The translations under genes and the position numbers were made by a program. DNA of 64,000 nucleotides from Epiperipatus broadwayi (taxonomy: Eukaryota; Onychophora; Udeonychophora; Euonychophora; Peripatidae): NCBI GenBank assembly GCA_028023455.1, contig JAQFVV010006352.1, positions 2,252,204 to 2,316,203 on the forward strand. Direction: 5' to 3'. A model generated the notes under the pieces. It was not told the DNA's origin, made no database searches, and saw only the letters and a program-made list of their open reading frames with translations. Shown piece after piece: positions 1-10,446 of this stretch; the first letter of the stretch is position 1, and every line of letters starts with the position of its first letter.

Positions 1-1194
1 AGACAAAAAACAGATGGTGGCAACAGTGTATATAGCCATTGGAGATAGTCAACCTATAATGGAGTGGAACAAATATCATATACAAATGCCTAATTAAAGA
101 TATACAGAGTTTCAAAAAAGGGAAAGAAAATAATGGTTATAGGTGATATAAATGGACATATTACAGAAATTGATGATTTTGATAACAAGAATGGATAGCT
201 TTTGAAGAACTTTTGTTAGAGAGTGAATTTGAGCATTGAAAATTTATCATATATTTATGAGGGATAATACACATGGTCAAGACATAATATATTTAACACA
301 ATATATTAGTAGAAAAGGACGAAATGAATAAACTATGGAAAATGAAAGTGTTTGATAATGAAGAAAAAGTATATATTAGTGATCATATTTTTTTATAATA
401 AAAATGGTTACTAATGTGATGAAAAATAGTAATAAAATAGAAAGGATAGTGAAAAATGTGAATAGAGAATGAATGATAAGAATATGTTAAAAGAATATAA
501 AATATAACAAGAAATCATGGAAGAATTGATTGGAGATGAATATAAGGACTAGTGCAATGAAGTAGTAAAAGTGGCAAATAGGGTTTTAGATGAAAATATT
601 CAGAAGAATAAAAGTAATAGAAGAGTGACAGATAGTAAAAATGATAAAAAAATAAAAGCATGTGGAGTATATAAGTGTCCTATTAAGAACAAAGAAAGTG
701 AAAAAGATGTTAATGTTAAATGGGAATATTATTTTTTAAAAAAGATCGTGGAGAAAATAAATAATAATACATAAAGAATGAAATTGAATAGTAAATTGTT
801 GCAGGATATTAATAAAAGTAGAAGAGATGGGAGTAAAAAATTTGAAAATATATTAAAAGAAGGAATGTAAGAAAGAGAGAAATAGTATTATTAGCTGATG
901 AGGGAATAGAGTGTAGCCCTACAAAGGAATTAGAGGCAATCTTGAATAAGTATGTAATGTATATATAACAGATGTTAGAAGTAAAGGATAGAATGATAAT
1001 AAACATAAAATTATATAGTAATGGAAATATTAAGTTTACAGAAAATGAATTGAATGAGACAGGGAAAAAATTGAAAAGTGGTTTGGCAAGAGTTTAGATG
1101 GATGGGCAGCAGAGATGGTAATGAATGTAGAAAATAGCACAAAACTAAATCTATTATCATGTTTTAATAAGATGGCACAGAAGAGATTTTCTGG

Positions 1195-1860
1195 ATAGTT
1201 GGAGTAATACAAGAGTAAAGTTACTATTTAAAACAAAGTGTAAGGATCATAAAAAGTTAAGCAATTATAGACTAATAGTGATAACATCAGTGTTATATAA
1301 AGTTTTCACATATATGGTAGCAGGAAGGGTTGCAAAATAAATGGAAAAAATAATATAGTAGGAGAAATGCAAGGAGGCTATCGAATGGATAGGCATATAG
1401 AAGATAGTTCATTTATATGTACACAATCTATAAATATGAGTAAAAATGCAGGTATACAGTTATATATTGTTTTTTTATAGATATAGAGAAGGCATATAAT
1501 AGAGAAATAGAACGGGATTATAAGTTTATTAATTTTTGGAATAGATGGAGCTTTAGTGGATCTTATTAAGAGATTGTATGAAAATAATTACTATACATAT
1601 CCATTAGAGAATATAGATTCAATTAACATTAAAATGGTGTGTGACCAAGGCAAGGATATCCATGTAACCTATTTTGTTTTTATTGTATTTGAGAGAAATG
1701 GAGAGAACAATAGTAAAACTAGGAAGAAGGTATTGGGTCTTTTATTTGCACATAATGTATTCTTGTGCATAGAAAGTAGAAAAAGATATGAAAATTGTGT
1801 TGAATATATGCACAAGAGTGGGTAAAGATATGGGAACTAAATTTGGTGAAGAAAAATGAA
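1195..1860 (+). pseudogene. LINE reverse transcriptase remnant (copy 1)
   Basis: The conserved blocks of a non-LTR reverse transcriptase can be read in shifting frames: a NYRLIVITSVLYK block near 1265-1305 (family consensus resembles NYRPISL), GIQLYIVF followed by IDIEKAYN near 1450-1500 (the FiDieKAYD block), and LLFAHNVFLC near 1735-1770 where the catalytic xADD motif is expected. The catalytic Asp pair is not intact and several stops interrupt the frame. The longest open piece is 1556-1825. It copied element RNA into DNA in its active ancestor; the present copy cannot encode an enzyme. Confidence 0.75.
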
Positions 1861-2527
1861 AAATAACAATGATTCTATTGGGGAATATAAAGCTAAGAGT
1901 GGTGAAAAAGTATAACTATTTGAGAATTATCTTATGTAATCAGAGAAATTGCTTGGATGAGAGAGAGAAAAAATTGGTAAACAAAGTGAATGATAATGGA
2001 ATTAAAACTGCTTTTATATAATAAATATGATGTAGCTAGATTGGTACAGAAGGGAATCACAGTAGCAGAATTAACATATGGTAATGATGCATTATGTGTT
2101 AGTAAAGTGGTGTTAGATTGCTTAAAAAAGTACAAAGACAAGTATGAAGACATTCTTTAGATGCAGAAGTGTGGATAGCAAAGGAGGTAATTCAAGGAGA
2201 AAGGAGATTGTAAGTTTTATATGAGAGATGCAAAAAGCTAACTGAAAATGTTTGGTTGATTGAAATTTATGGATAATAAGAGAATAGCTAAAATAATATT
2301 TAATTAGGTTATGAAGAAAGGACAGGTAACAAGTTAAGTGAGAAAGATAATATATTAAGCAGAAGATTTGGATAAAGAATTTATGTCATTATGCTTATAC
2401 AAAAGGTGGAATAATTATGTTAAGAGAATAGTTTCGTTATAGTGCCAAGGAATGGGCTAGAAGAATAGAAGTATTAATAAAAAATAGAGAGTTGAAGAGA
2501 TGGAGAACTAATATGAAGAGTAAAAAG

Positions 2528-2607
2528 ACCTTATATATATATATATATATATATATCTATTTATCCATATATTCTGTTTACTTATATATATATATATATA
2601 TATAAGT
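2528..2607. repeat. (TA)n hairpin within LINE copy 1
   Basis: Two TA runs flank a short non-repeat spacer, and TGTTTACTTATA is mirrored by TATAAGTAAACA on the right side. It interrupts the LINE body between its RT and C-terminal parts. Confidence 0.7.
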
Positions 2608-3207
2608 AAACATAATATTGGTTGTGAGTTAATTTATAATAATAGAAAGAGAGTAGTTTATTGTTTAAGGCTCAAACAGGATCTTTAGCAACAAGGGGAT
2701 ATACATATAAATGCAAAAATGTGAGTGATTTATTCTATAAGTTGTGTAAGAAAAGCATAGAAAATATTAGGCATTTTTAATTAAATGTAAATGCCTGCAA
2801 ATAGAAAGGGTACAAATCACAAAGTTGTGGAAGAATCATTATAACCAAAGTGATTATACAAAAAGTAGATTCTGGGTTTTTATGCTGGGTTTCAGAAAAG
2901 ATAAGGGGAATTTAGATATAAAGGTTATGGAATTGACAAAGATTATATTGTAAAAATGGGATAGATCAGGATAAAGAAAAATATGGGAAAAACTTATGGT
3001 GGGGAATGGAAAGGAAGGTAATGTGGCTAACAGGTTTCTCTGTACATAGTGGCTGTGAGATTCCTGACTCCAAAAAATTAAAGGCATCACATTGCATCAT
3101 CATATCATTTTGTCAAAAAGTGAATTTGAGATTTGGAAATTTATCATATATGTATGAGGGACAATACAAAGTGTCTAGAAATAATATTTTACACAATAGA
3201 TTATGTA

Positions 3208-3387
3208 ATATAGGGTATATGAGCACAGACTTTCACCCCCCCCCCCTCTCCCCCCCTCCTAAAAACACCACCCACCAAACAAATATATAAAAAAAAAAAA
3301 AACCACAAAAATACATATTTCCTAAACAAAAAAATTTAGGTGGGGGGGGGGGGGGGGAGGTGCTCTCACCCAATACTAAAAAAAACC
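3208..3387. mobile_element. Short inserted element with C-tract and G-tract, flanked by a likely target-site duplication
   Basis: It interrupts LINE copy 2. The LINE sequence TTTTACACAATAGATTATG on the left (3187-3205) is repeated as TTTACAATAGATTATATA on the right (3388-3405), consistent with an 18-20 bp imperfect target-site duplication. Inside, a long C tract near 3236-3260 and a G tract near 3342-3358 could pair. The ends GGGT..GAGCAC and GTGCTC..ACCC are also inverted relative to each other, so the whole insert can fold into a hairpin. The family is unknown. Confidence 0.55.
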
Positions 3388-4719
3388 TTTTACAATAGAT
3401 TATATATTACTAGAGAAAGCAGGAATAAACAAATTATGGAAAATTAAAGTGTTTGATAATGATGTGAGAGTAAGTAATAGTGATCATAATTTCTTTTTAA
3501 TAGAAAATGTTAGTAATGTGATGGAAAAGAGTGATGAAAATAGGGATGGTGACAGATGTGGATGGAAATGAATGATAAGAAAAAGTTAGATGAATATGAA
3601 ATAAAATTAGAAGATATCATGGAAAAATTTGTTGGTGTGGTAAAATAGAAAAATGTTAAATAGGGTTTTAGGTGAGAATATTCAGAAGAATATATATAGT
3701 GAGTTTTTGCCTGTTTTAAAAATAAAAGTAATAGAGAAATGAGAATTAGTATGTAAAATAGAGGAGGAAATGCATGCTCAAAACATAAATGTGCTATTAA
3801 AAACAAAAAAAAGTAAAAAGATATTATTATTAAATGGGAAAAATATTTTTTTGAAAAAAAAGTTGGCTAAAATTGATAATTATATAGAATGTAATTGAAT
3901 AGTAAATTGTTGGAAAATATTAATAAAATGGAAGAGCTGGAAGATAAAAATGGAAGATATGGAAGTTACAAATTTTGGAAATATATTAAAAGAAGAAATG
4001 TAGGAGAGATAGAGATAGTATTACTAAATGATGAAGAAAAAGAGTGTAGCTCTAGAGAAAGATTAGACAGAATCTTAAGTAAATATCTAATGGAATTAGA
4101 CATGTTGTTAATGTGAAGGACAGAATAATAACAAACATAAAAGCATATAGTAATGGAAATATTGGATTTACACAAATAAATTGAATGAGATATCCAAGAA
4201 ATTGAAAAGTGAAAAGGCAAGAAGTTTAGGTAGATGGACATTATGATAATAAATTTAGGAAATGGGACAAAATTAAATACATTATTATGTTTTAATAAGA
4301 TGGCACAGAAGAATTTCCAGTTATCTGGAATAATAACAAGGCTATTATTTAAAGGAAAGCATAAGTATCATAGAAAGGTAACAATTATAGCCTGAAATGG
4401 TGACATTACTGTTATATAAACTTTTTGCATATATGGTGGCTGGAAGGGTGACAAAATGAATAGAAGAAAATAATACAGTGGGAGAAATGCAAGGAGATTT
4501 TTGTTAAGATAAGCAAATGGGAGATAGTTTATTTGTAGTCACACAACTTATATATATGAGTGTGAAAAGAGGTAGACAGTTATATATGATCTTTATAGAT
4601 AAAGAGATAGCATTTGATAGATTAAATAGAAATAGATTATGGGTAAGTTTAATATATTTAGGAATGAATGAAGTTTAAATGGATGTTATTAAGAAATTGT
4701 TTGAAAATAATTTTATGTA

Positions 4720-5012
4720 TCAATTAGGAAATATAAAATGTGTTAAAGTTTAAAGTGGGTGGGAATAAAGCAAGGATGCCCTACTTCACCTACTTTGTTT
4801 TGTTGTATTTGAGACAAATGGAGAGATCAATAGAAAGACTAGGAAGAGAAGTAGAGATACCATTAACAGATGGCAAGGGAGTGAATATATTATTAGGTCT
4901 TTTATTTACTGATATCTTCTTGTGCACAGGAAGTAGGGAAAATATGGAAGTTATACTGAAGACATGTGTAAAGGGATGGGGATTAAATTTAGTGAACAAA
5001 AATCAAATGTAA
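4720..5012 (+). pseudogene. LINE reverse transcriptase remnant (copy 2)
   Basis: An open frame from about 4740 carries a degenerate form of the QGCPLSPTLF block (the frame slips around GGNKARMPYFTYFVL), then LRQMERSIERLG, and LLGLLFTDIFLCTGSREN, which matches the LLFADDxxLxxxS catalytic region with one of the two Asp residues lost. The following WGLNLVNKNQM matches the GLxxNxxKT block. The frame is closed by a stop at 5012 and neighbouring blocks are in other frames. Inactive. Confidence 0.75.
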
Positions 5013-5630
5013 TGGTGATAAATGCTGAGGAACGATAAAAGTAAGAATTTTTATTGACGGATATAAAATTAAGTGTGGTAAATAGGTATAACTTTCTGGA
5101 AATCATCTTAAGTAATCAAAAAAATTGCTTTGATGAATGAGAGAAAAAATTAATAATGAAGCAAAAGGGACCTATAAAGAAATTAATAGTGTGTTCATAT
5201 AATAAATATGATGTAGCTAGAATTGTATGGATGTGAGTGGAAGTACCAGGGTTAACTTATGGTAATTATGCATTATGTCTTATTAAGGGATGTTAGATTA
5301 CTTAGAGAAAGTACAAAGGGAATTGGGAAGATATGCATTAGATGCAGATGTGTGGATTTTAAAGGAAGCAATTCAAGGAGAAATGGGATGATCAAGTTTT
5401 TATATGAGAGATGCAAAAAGCAAAATGAAAATGTTCAATAGATTGCAATTTGTAGATAATAACAGACTAGTCAAAATAGTATTTAATTGTGTTATGATTA
5501 AATGGCAGGCAATAAGATGGGTGAGAAAAGCAGTATGGTATGCAGAAGATTTGGATTAAGATTTTATGTAATGTAGTTTATTGTTTAAGGCATGAAGAGT
5601 ATCATTAGTCACAAGGGAATATAGACATAA

Positions 5631-5870
5631 ATGAAAAATGTGGGTGATTTAGTTTGCAAATTATGTAAGGAAAGCATAGAAAATATTAGTCATCTGTTAA
5701 TTGAATGTAAGTGCTTACAATTAGAAAGAGTACAAATAATGAAGTTTTGGGAGAATAAATATAAACAAAGTGATTATACAGAAAGTGTGTTTTGGGTTTT
5801 TATGCTGGGTAAAGATAAAAGGGACATAGATATAAATGTCATAGACTATAAATAATGTTATGGAAATGGG
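5631..5870 (+). pseudogene. LINE ORF2 C-terminal Cys/His segment (copy 2)
   Basis: A 74-residue frame contains CKLCKESIENISHLLIEC, a C-x2-C-x8-H-x4-C arrangement like the C-terminal zinc-binding motif of many LINE ORF2 proteins, followed by FWENKYKQSD. The same segment is seen in copy 1 (about 2700-2990) and copy 3 (17253-17498), so it belongs to this LINE family and not to a host gene. Confidence 0.7.
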
Positions 5871-6010
5871 ATGGAGCAGAATAGAGAGGAATATAGAAAA
5901 AAACATAGGGTGGTAACTGGAAGATAAGATGAGGTGAATAACATGTTTCTCTGGGCATAGTAGCTGAGATATTTCTAGCTCCAAGAAATGAGAAATTATA
6001 GTGCATCACA

Positions 6011-7953
6011 TCACATTATAATTATAAAATAGTTCAAGACCACTGAAAAGGGCAAAAATTAATACTGGATGAAAAGAGCTTTTATGGTGTGATTTTTATT
6101 ATTGCTCTTATATAAAGATATATTATATCTTCTATGATTTTTTAATGTTCTATCAATATCATTCTCTGTATTTCTTTGTTACAATGCATGAGTAGATAAA
6201 ATAATGATCTGTATTTATTATTTCAAATATTAAAGAGATGGACATTTTAACAAGTAATTTTATTAAGAATGAAATTATTAGCTAATAAATAATCAAAAAT
6301 AAAGTGAAAGTCGTTTCTTCCCATTTTAAAATCTCATGATTCATAAACAGTTAATTAAATATAGGAGTTGTTAAAGTCATTGTATCAGTTCTCTTTGTTA
6401 GAATGCGTGCAAAAGATAAAATAATATTTTATGCCTGCCACCTAAGATATTAATGAAACAAGGTTTTTGACAAGTGATATTAATTAATCATAAGATTACT
6501 AAAAGGAAAAGAAATAATTGTTACTATATATTGATTATTAGTTAAAGTTTTGTTTATATCAATGTGAATATAATTATTAATAATATCCTTGTTAGAATTT
6601 TTTATGTCACTAATATCTGAGATGGCAAGTGTAAGTAATGGTTTATACTTGCAGACATTCTGACAATGAGGGTTAGGAAAGGTGTCTTACAATGTAATTG
6701 ATAGTTCATAAAAAATGAAGCCAGTTCCAAGTTCTTACTATTAATTTGAAAATGATTTTTTTAAAATTATACATATTGGAGTTGTCACTAATTAATCATA
6801 AGGTTATTAAAATGAAAACAAGTGACTTTATTGTGTTATTATTTGTTGGCTATATTATATGAAACTTTGATTATGTTTCGTATGAATTTAAATTTGATTT
6901 TTAATTTTCTTTTGTTGGCAATGTCCTCTGTATGAGAAATCATAAAATTCAATTTGCCATTTCTTGAGATTGATCTTTTTATTAAAACAAATACTGCTAA
7001 AATCACATATATTTAATTATATTTTTATTTCAAAAAGATAATATAAATGTCAGGATAATTGAAAATGTGGCAACTTGAAAGACATTTAAACTCCATCTTG
7101 ATGGACTTGCATTTTTCCTTAGGAGTCTTGAACATTGCAATGTTATTCCAAAAAATTGTTTAAATCCCTAAAACCTTGATTATTTGTGAAGTTTATTAAG
7201 ATTCCATGACTATTTTTCCACAATAATTGTTTAATAATGACTAAACTTCAAAAAATTATATTATTAAAATTTATTATGTATGCAAATATTTTATTTTTAA
7301 AATAAAGAATTATATGTTTCTGTGTAACATAAGCAATGCAAATGATTGTGGATGGCAGTTTTAAGCTGTTTGCTAAATGTCATTCCAAACAGTCTGCTAG
7401 AATATATTACATTATTGTAAAACTTATTTAAAAATTTAAGCTTTTAATAATATCAACAATCAGAAACCTCATGACTTTAATATCTGACTCAGATAGCAAA
7501 GATAAATAAGTTAATATTTGCAATTACTCTGACAAAGAGAGGCAGCATAATAATGTTGACAGCATATTGAACAGAAAGTCACTCTCATTGTCTTATATTA
7601 AATATCAAATATAATATGTGCTAAAAATAGACCTAGGTTTAATTTTATAAAATTTATTATAAAAGAATAAACATAAAGCTTTATCTTGTTTAAGTTACAT
7701 TGTATTTTGTATTATAAATCTTTTGAAAAATTTAATACAGCAGTTTTACTGTATATGTATAATTATTAAAAGTTGAATAAAATGATTTATAAATGATATT
7801 ATATATAAATTATTAAAAGTTAAAAAATAATAATTTTTACAGTAATGCAATATTATCTAATAAATTGCATTTAACTTTATATTTATTTTTTACAATTAGA
7901 ATTAGTGAAGTGAATTTTATACGGTTAGTCCCAATTTAACATATAATACTTAC
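6011..7953. other. A/T-rich sequence, probably part of the receptor gene's second intron
   Basis: This stretch lies just downstream (minus strand) of the exon-2 donor. I see no open frame with coding character, no RNA gene and no element boundary. It consists of A/T-rich unique-looking sequence. The next receptor exon was looked for on the minus strand and not found, so intron 2 likely extends past the window start through the LINE copies. Confidence 0.5.
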
Positions 7954-8264
7954 TGGATTTTCATCATATCCATTATAATTGGAAATGTTATAGCCTCTTT
8001 TTCTAACTTGTTGCTGAAATATTCTGAATTTGGGATTTTCATCTAGAGGTTTTAGAGTTATTTTTAAGAGCGAATGAAAGGCTGATAGTAATTTCACTTT
8101 TTGCATATCTGATATATCATCTACCTGCCAAGGCTCTTGACCAGAAACTGCTTTCCTCCGTGGTTGAAAATAAAGAAATACATACTCGCCATTACACATG
8201 CCTTTGTCTAATGCAGTTAAAAGAAATGATGCTAATTTTTCTTCTGGCAAACATAATAGGACTA
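7954..8264 (-). CDS. Receptor guanylate cyclase / natriuretic peptide receptor-like protein, exon 2 (extracellular ligand-binding domain)
   Basis: This 311-nt internal exon encodes the middle of an ANF-receptor (type I periplasmic-binding-like) extracellular domain. Family-typical strings are VLLCLPEEKLASFLLTA, GMCNGEYVFLYF and LLSAFHSLLKITLKP. On the minus strand it is preceded by a long T run ending in AG (acceptor at 8266-8265) and followed by GTAAGT (8253-side frame ends in Pro at 7954, donor 7953-7948). Its two leading bases complete the codon left open by exon 1, reading ARIVLLC across the junction, which is how the family reads. It ends in phase 0. Membrane span, kinase-homology and cyclase domains are not in the window, so a clearance-type receptor without a cyclase cannot be excluded. 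Confidence 0.92.
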
Positions 8265-8587
8265 CTAAAAAAAAAAACCAATAAAGATTACAATACAACA
8301 ATAAAATACTAAAATTATTTATGAGCAGAATCTAATTTCCTATTAATAAAATCTAAAAACTGATATAGGAACTAAATTAAAATAACATATTTGTATATAA
8401 AACCTTCAAAACCAACAAATCTAATTGTATGCATTTGTAAATATTATATAAGTTTATCAAATAAAATTTACTTTAATTAAAACAATGTATGTATGTGAGT
8501 ATATATATATGCAAATTTATAAATAAATATTTAAAAATACAGTATTTAAAAGCTTATAAAAATATATGTATAACCGTCACTTAGAAG

Positions 8588-8635
8588 TGCTTTCAACTAA
8601 CTTGTAGCTTTGTCAACTATCATGTTTAAAATGTC
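8588..8635 (-). ncRNA. Degenerate hammerhead-like motif in Penelope-like 3' tail
   Basis: On the minus strand, TAG (stem I) precedes TTGACAA, a short GCTA/TAGT stem, then GAAA, AGCACT and CTA. The layout equals that of the copies at 10265 and 53039. The core differs from CUGANGA at two positions, so activity is not expected. Confidence 0.4.
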
Positions 8636-8732
8636 AGCTTTTCCATAATTCTATGATGTTAACTTTCCCATAATTCTGTGATCTTAATGTTTGCTGCTTG
8701 TCTATTAACCAAATGTTGCTTGTATTTACGTA

Positions 8733-9262
8733 TCAACATCGCCTCTTTAATTTTTTTTTATTATTATTTTCTTCAGTTTCCAATATTTTTACATTGTTAT
8801 AATTAAAATTGAAACCATATATACATGATTTATTATGGTCACAAAAGACAGAAGCTGATAAATTATCATTATTTTTAAAATTTTGTTTTGTATTTTGAAT
8901 CCTTTTAAATAACAATAAGTGCTCCTTTGTTCTTTTTTCCAACGTGCACCTCGATTCACCTATATATCCATGGCCACACCCACATGTCCATTTGTAAATG
9001 ATACAATTTTTATTTGTAAATAAAGATTTATCCTTTGAATTGTTTATTAATTTATTTAATGTAGGTGGTGCATAAAATGCAATATCACATATTCCTTTAT
9101 AAATTTTCTTAATGAAACTAACCTGTTGATTTGAAATATATGGTATTGATATCCACAATTTTTTATCAGAAGAATTAACACTTTTATTATTTTTATATTT
9201 ATAACTACAATTTTTACTAGTATAAAAAAAATTAGCATATATTATTTTGAAGAAATACAGAC
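8733..9262 (-). pseudogene. Penelope-like GIY-YIG endonuclease domain, N-terminally truncated
   Basis: The frame reads KKLWISIPYISNQQVSF, then a KDKS segment, then CIIYKWTCGCGHGYIGESRC and LEKRTKEH, and further on SASVFCDHNKSCIYGFNF. This matches the Penelope-type pattern in which a Tyr-containing VYK block, a CxCG, the YIGE(T/S)xR motif and an RxxEH block precede a conserved H. GIY-YIG nicks target DNA in active Penelope-like elements. The frame is open to the stop at 8733 but lacks the upstream reverse transcriptase, and no ATG opens it (the nearest start-like codon is a TTG at 9158). It is a dead fragment whose domain has stayed readable. Confidence 0.8.
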
Positions 9263-9404
9263 ATCAATTTATATATATATATATCCATAATAACTTTTAA
9301 ATTATACATGCTTTCAAAAAAAAATTTAATACAATCAGTTAAGCAATTTAATGGGAAAAAAGTTGCTGCAGTGTAAGACTTTAGCATTCTAAGATCCAGA
9401 GTAA

Positions 9405-9655
9405 AAAAGGTTAATATGAATTATGAGTGGTTATGATATGATTGAGTTAAGATGAAAAATGCACTGCGATAATAAAATTTTAATTTTTCAAATTAAAAAT
9501 TTGAAAATACTTTAAATCATAATAGTTGTTAAGTAATATATTATTTAACACTTATTATGATCTAATATATTTTTTAATTTTATTCTTATCTCCATACATC
9601 TTCCACCTTAACTTAATCATATCAAAACAGTCAACATGGGTAAAAAAACCTGAGG
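9405..9655. repeat. Foldback (inverted) repeat, about 250 bp
   Basis: The left arm around GATATGATTGAGTTAAGATG (9435-9454) is mirrored by CTTAACTTAATCATATC (9609-9625), and the complementarity continues inwards through ATAATAAAATTTTAA-like sequence to a centre near 9530. No coding capacity. MITE-like, family unknown. Confidence 0.6.
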
Positions 9656-10029
9656 TGTTGATGCATTCATAATCCTACACACATATTATTAATTAAATAA
9701 GAATTAAAAAGTATATTAGGGCTAGAGATAATTTCTAGTTTAATGAATAATCAATAATTATTATTAATATATTTCTATAAAGCAATTTATGGCAACGTTG
9801 TGAGTGCAGAAAAGTTGACACTTGTAATCAAAATATAGCAAATTATTATCTATAAAATATTAAACAAATGATGAAAATATGTGTAAGAGATTGTGGATTG
9901 GAACAACTCATGATGGCTAGTTTAGTATTAAAATTTATATCTGGAGAGTTATTTATCTTTGTTGCATATCTTTGGTCATATATATATAAAGTTTGATATC
10001 TGTATTCGTTTCACAATATATGTAATATA

Positions 10030-10350
10030 AAAATCAATATATATATCAAAATACAGTACAATTTATATAAATTATAATCTTTTAGAAGTACTTTTGACTA
10101 TACACTTTGTAGTCTTTATCAACTATATAACGTTGAATAATCAAAACGAGACAACCCTTAACAATACCCATAGTTCAATTCAGATTTCCCACAATTCTGT
10201 TATCTTAACATTTGATGACTGGTGATTGTTAAGGGTTATCTCCTTTTGATTATTCAATGTTATATAGTTGATAAAGACTACAAAGTGTATAGTCGAAAGT
10301 ACTTCTAAAAGATTATAATTTATATAAATTGTACTGTATTTTGATATATA
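10030..10350. repeat. Two Penelope-like 3' tails in inverted orientation forming a palindrome
   Basis: The sequence from CAAAATACAGTACAATTTAT (10047) to about 10180 is repeated as its reverse complement at about 10200-10345. Each arm is homologous to the Penelope-like 3' tail at 8560-8730. A (TA)n tract follows directly. Each arm carries the hammerhead-like motif of this tail. Confidence 0.75.
10265..10307 (+). ncRNA. Hammerhead-like motif, right arm of Penelope-like palindrome
   Basis: TAG (10265-10267) and CTA (10305-10307) can form a short stem I. The core is TTGATAA (10268-10274). Stem II is GACTA/TAGTC (10276-10280 / 10290-10294, 5 bp), followed by GAAA (10295-10298), the palindrome AGTACT as stem III, and CUU as the cleavage triplet. 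Two core bases differ from the CUGANGA consensus, so it is probably inactive. The mirror copy is at about 10085-10130 on the minus strand. Confidence 0.45.
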
Positions 10351-10367
10351 TATTGATTTGTATATTA

Positions 10368-10368
<1 letters not shown>

Positions 10369-10441
<73 letters not shown>
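10369..10441. repeat. (TA)n microsatellite
   Basis: About 70 bp of uninterrupted AT dinucleotides next to the Penelope-like palindrome. Confidence 0.95.

Positions 10442-10446
<5 letters not shown>

Larger units (their letters stand above)
1..3110 (+). mobile_element. LINE (non-LTR retrotransposon) copy 1, decayed, cut by window start
   Basis: Broken translations on the plus strand follow the order of a LINE second ORF. An endonuclease-like motif (VIGDINGHITEID) lies near 130-195, reverse-transcriptase blocks at about 1200-1860, and a Cys/His-rich C-terminal segment near 2690-2990. The 3' tail at 3015-3110 ends in repeated CATCA-like units and recurs at the ends of three other copies in the window. 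Stops and frameshifts are frequent, so it is inactive. The clade was not determined. A (TA)n hairpin interrupts it near 2530-2607. A second copy follows immediately in the same orientation. Confidence 0.85.
3111..6010 (+). mobile_element. LINE copy 2, same family, head-to-tail with copy 1
   Basis: From about 3111 the sequence realigns with positions ~200-310 of copy 1 (the segment around GTGAATTTGAG...TATGAGGGACAATAC), so a 5'-truncated second copy begins there in the same orientation. It retains the endonuclease C-terminal block (IDYILLEKAG and SDHNFF near 3397-3500), RT blocks (4570-5030), a Cys/His C-terminal segment (5631-5870) and the same 3' tail ending near 6010. A 180-bp insertion (3208-3387) interrupts it. 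All frames are broken, but this copy is better preserved than copy 1. Confidence 0.85.
8560..9270 (-). mobile_element. Penelope-like element, 3' fragment (GIY-YIG domain plus 3' tail)
   Basis: On the minus strand an open region from about 9262 to 8733 encodes the linker and GIY-YIG endonuclease end of a Penelope-like element. It is followed by a non-coding tail (8732-8560). The tail is shared with 10030-10350 (two inverted copies) and with 52.98-53.10 kb on the plus strand. The motif TTTGAAGAAATACAGACATC at the left flank (9248-9267) also follows the 53-kb copy at 53154-53173, compatible with the partial tandem arrangement known for these elements. No reverse transcriptase domain is present. 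Confidence 0.8.

Noticed and set aside
6590-6680. Possible third receptor exon near a GTAAGT at about 6633
   Set aside because: No acceptor and no ANF-receptor-like peptide in any minus frame; the match is on the wrong strand.
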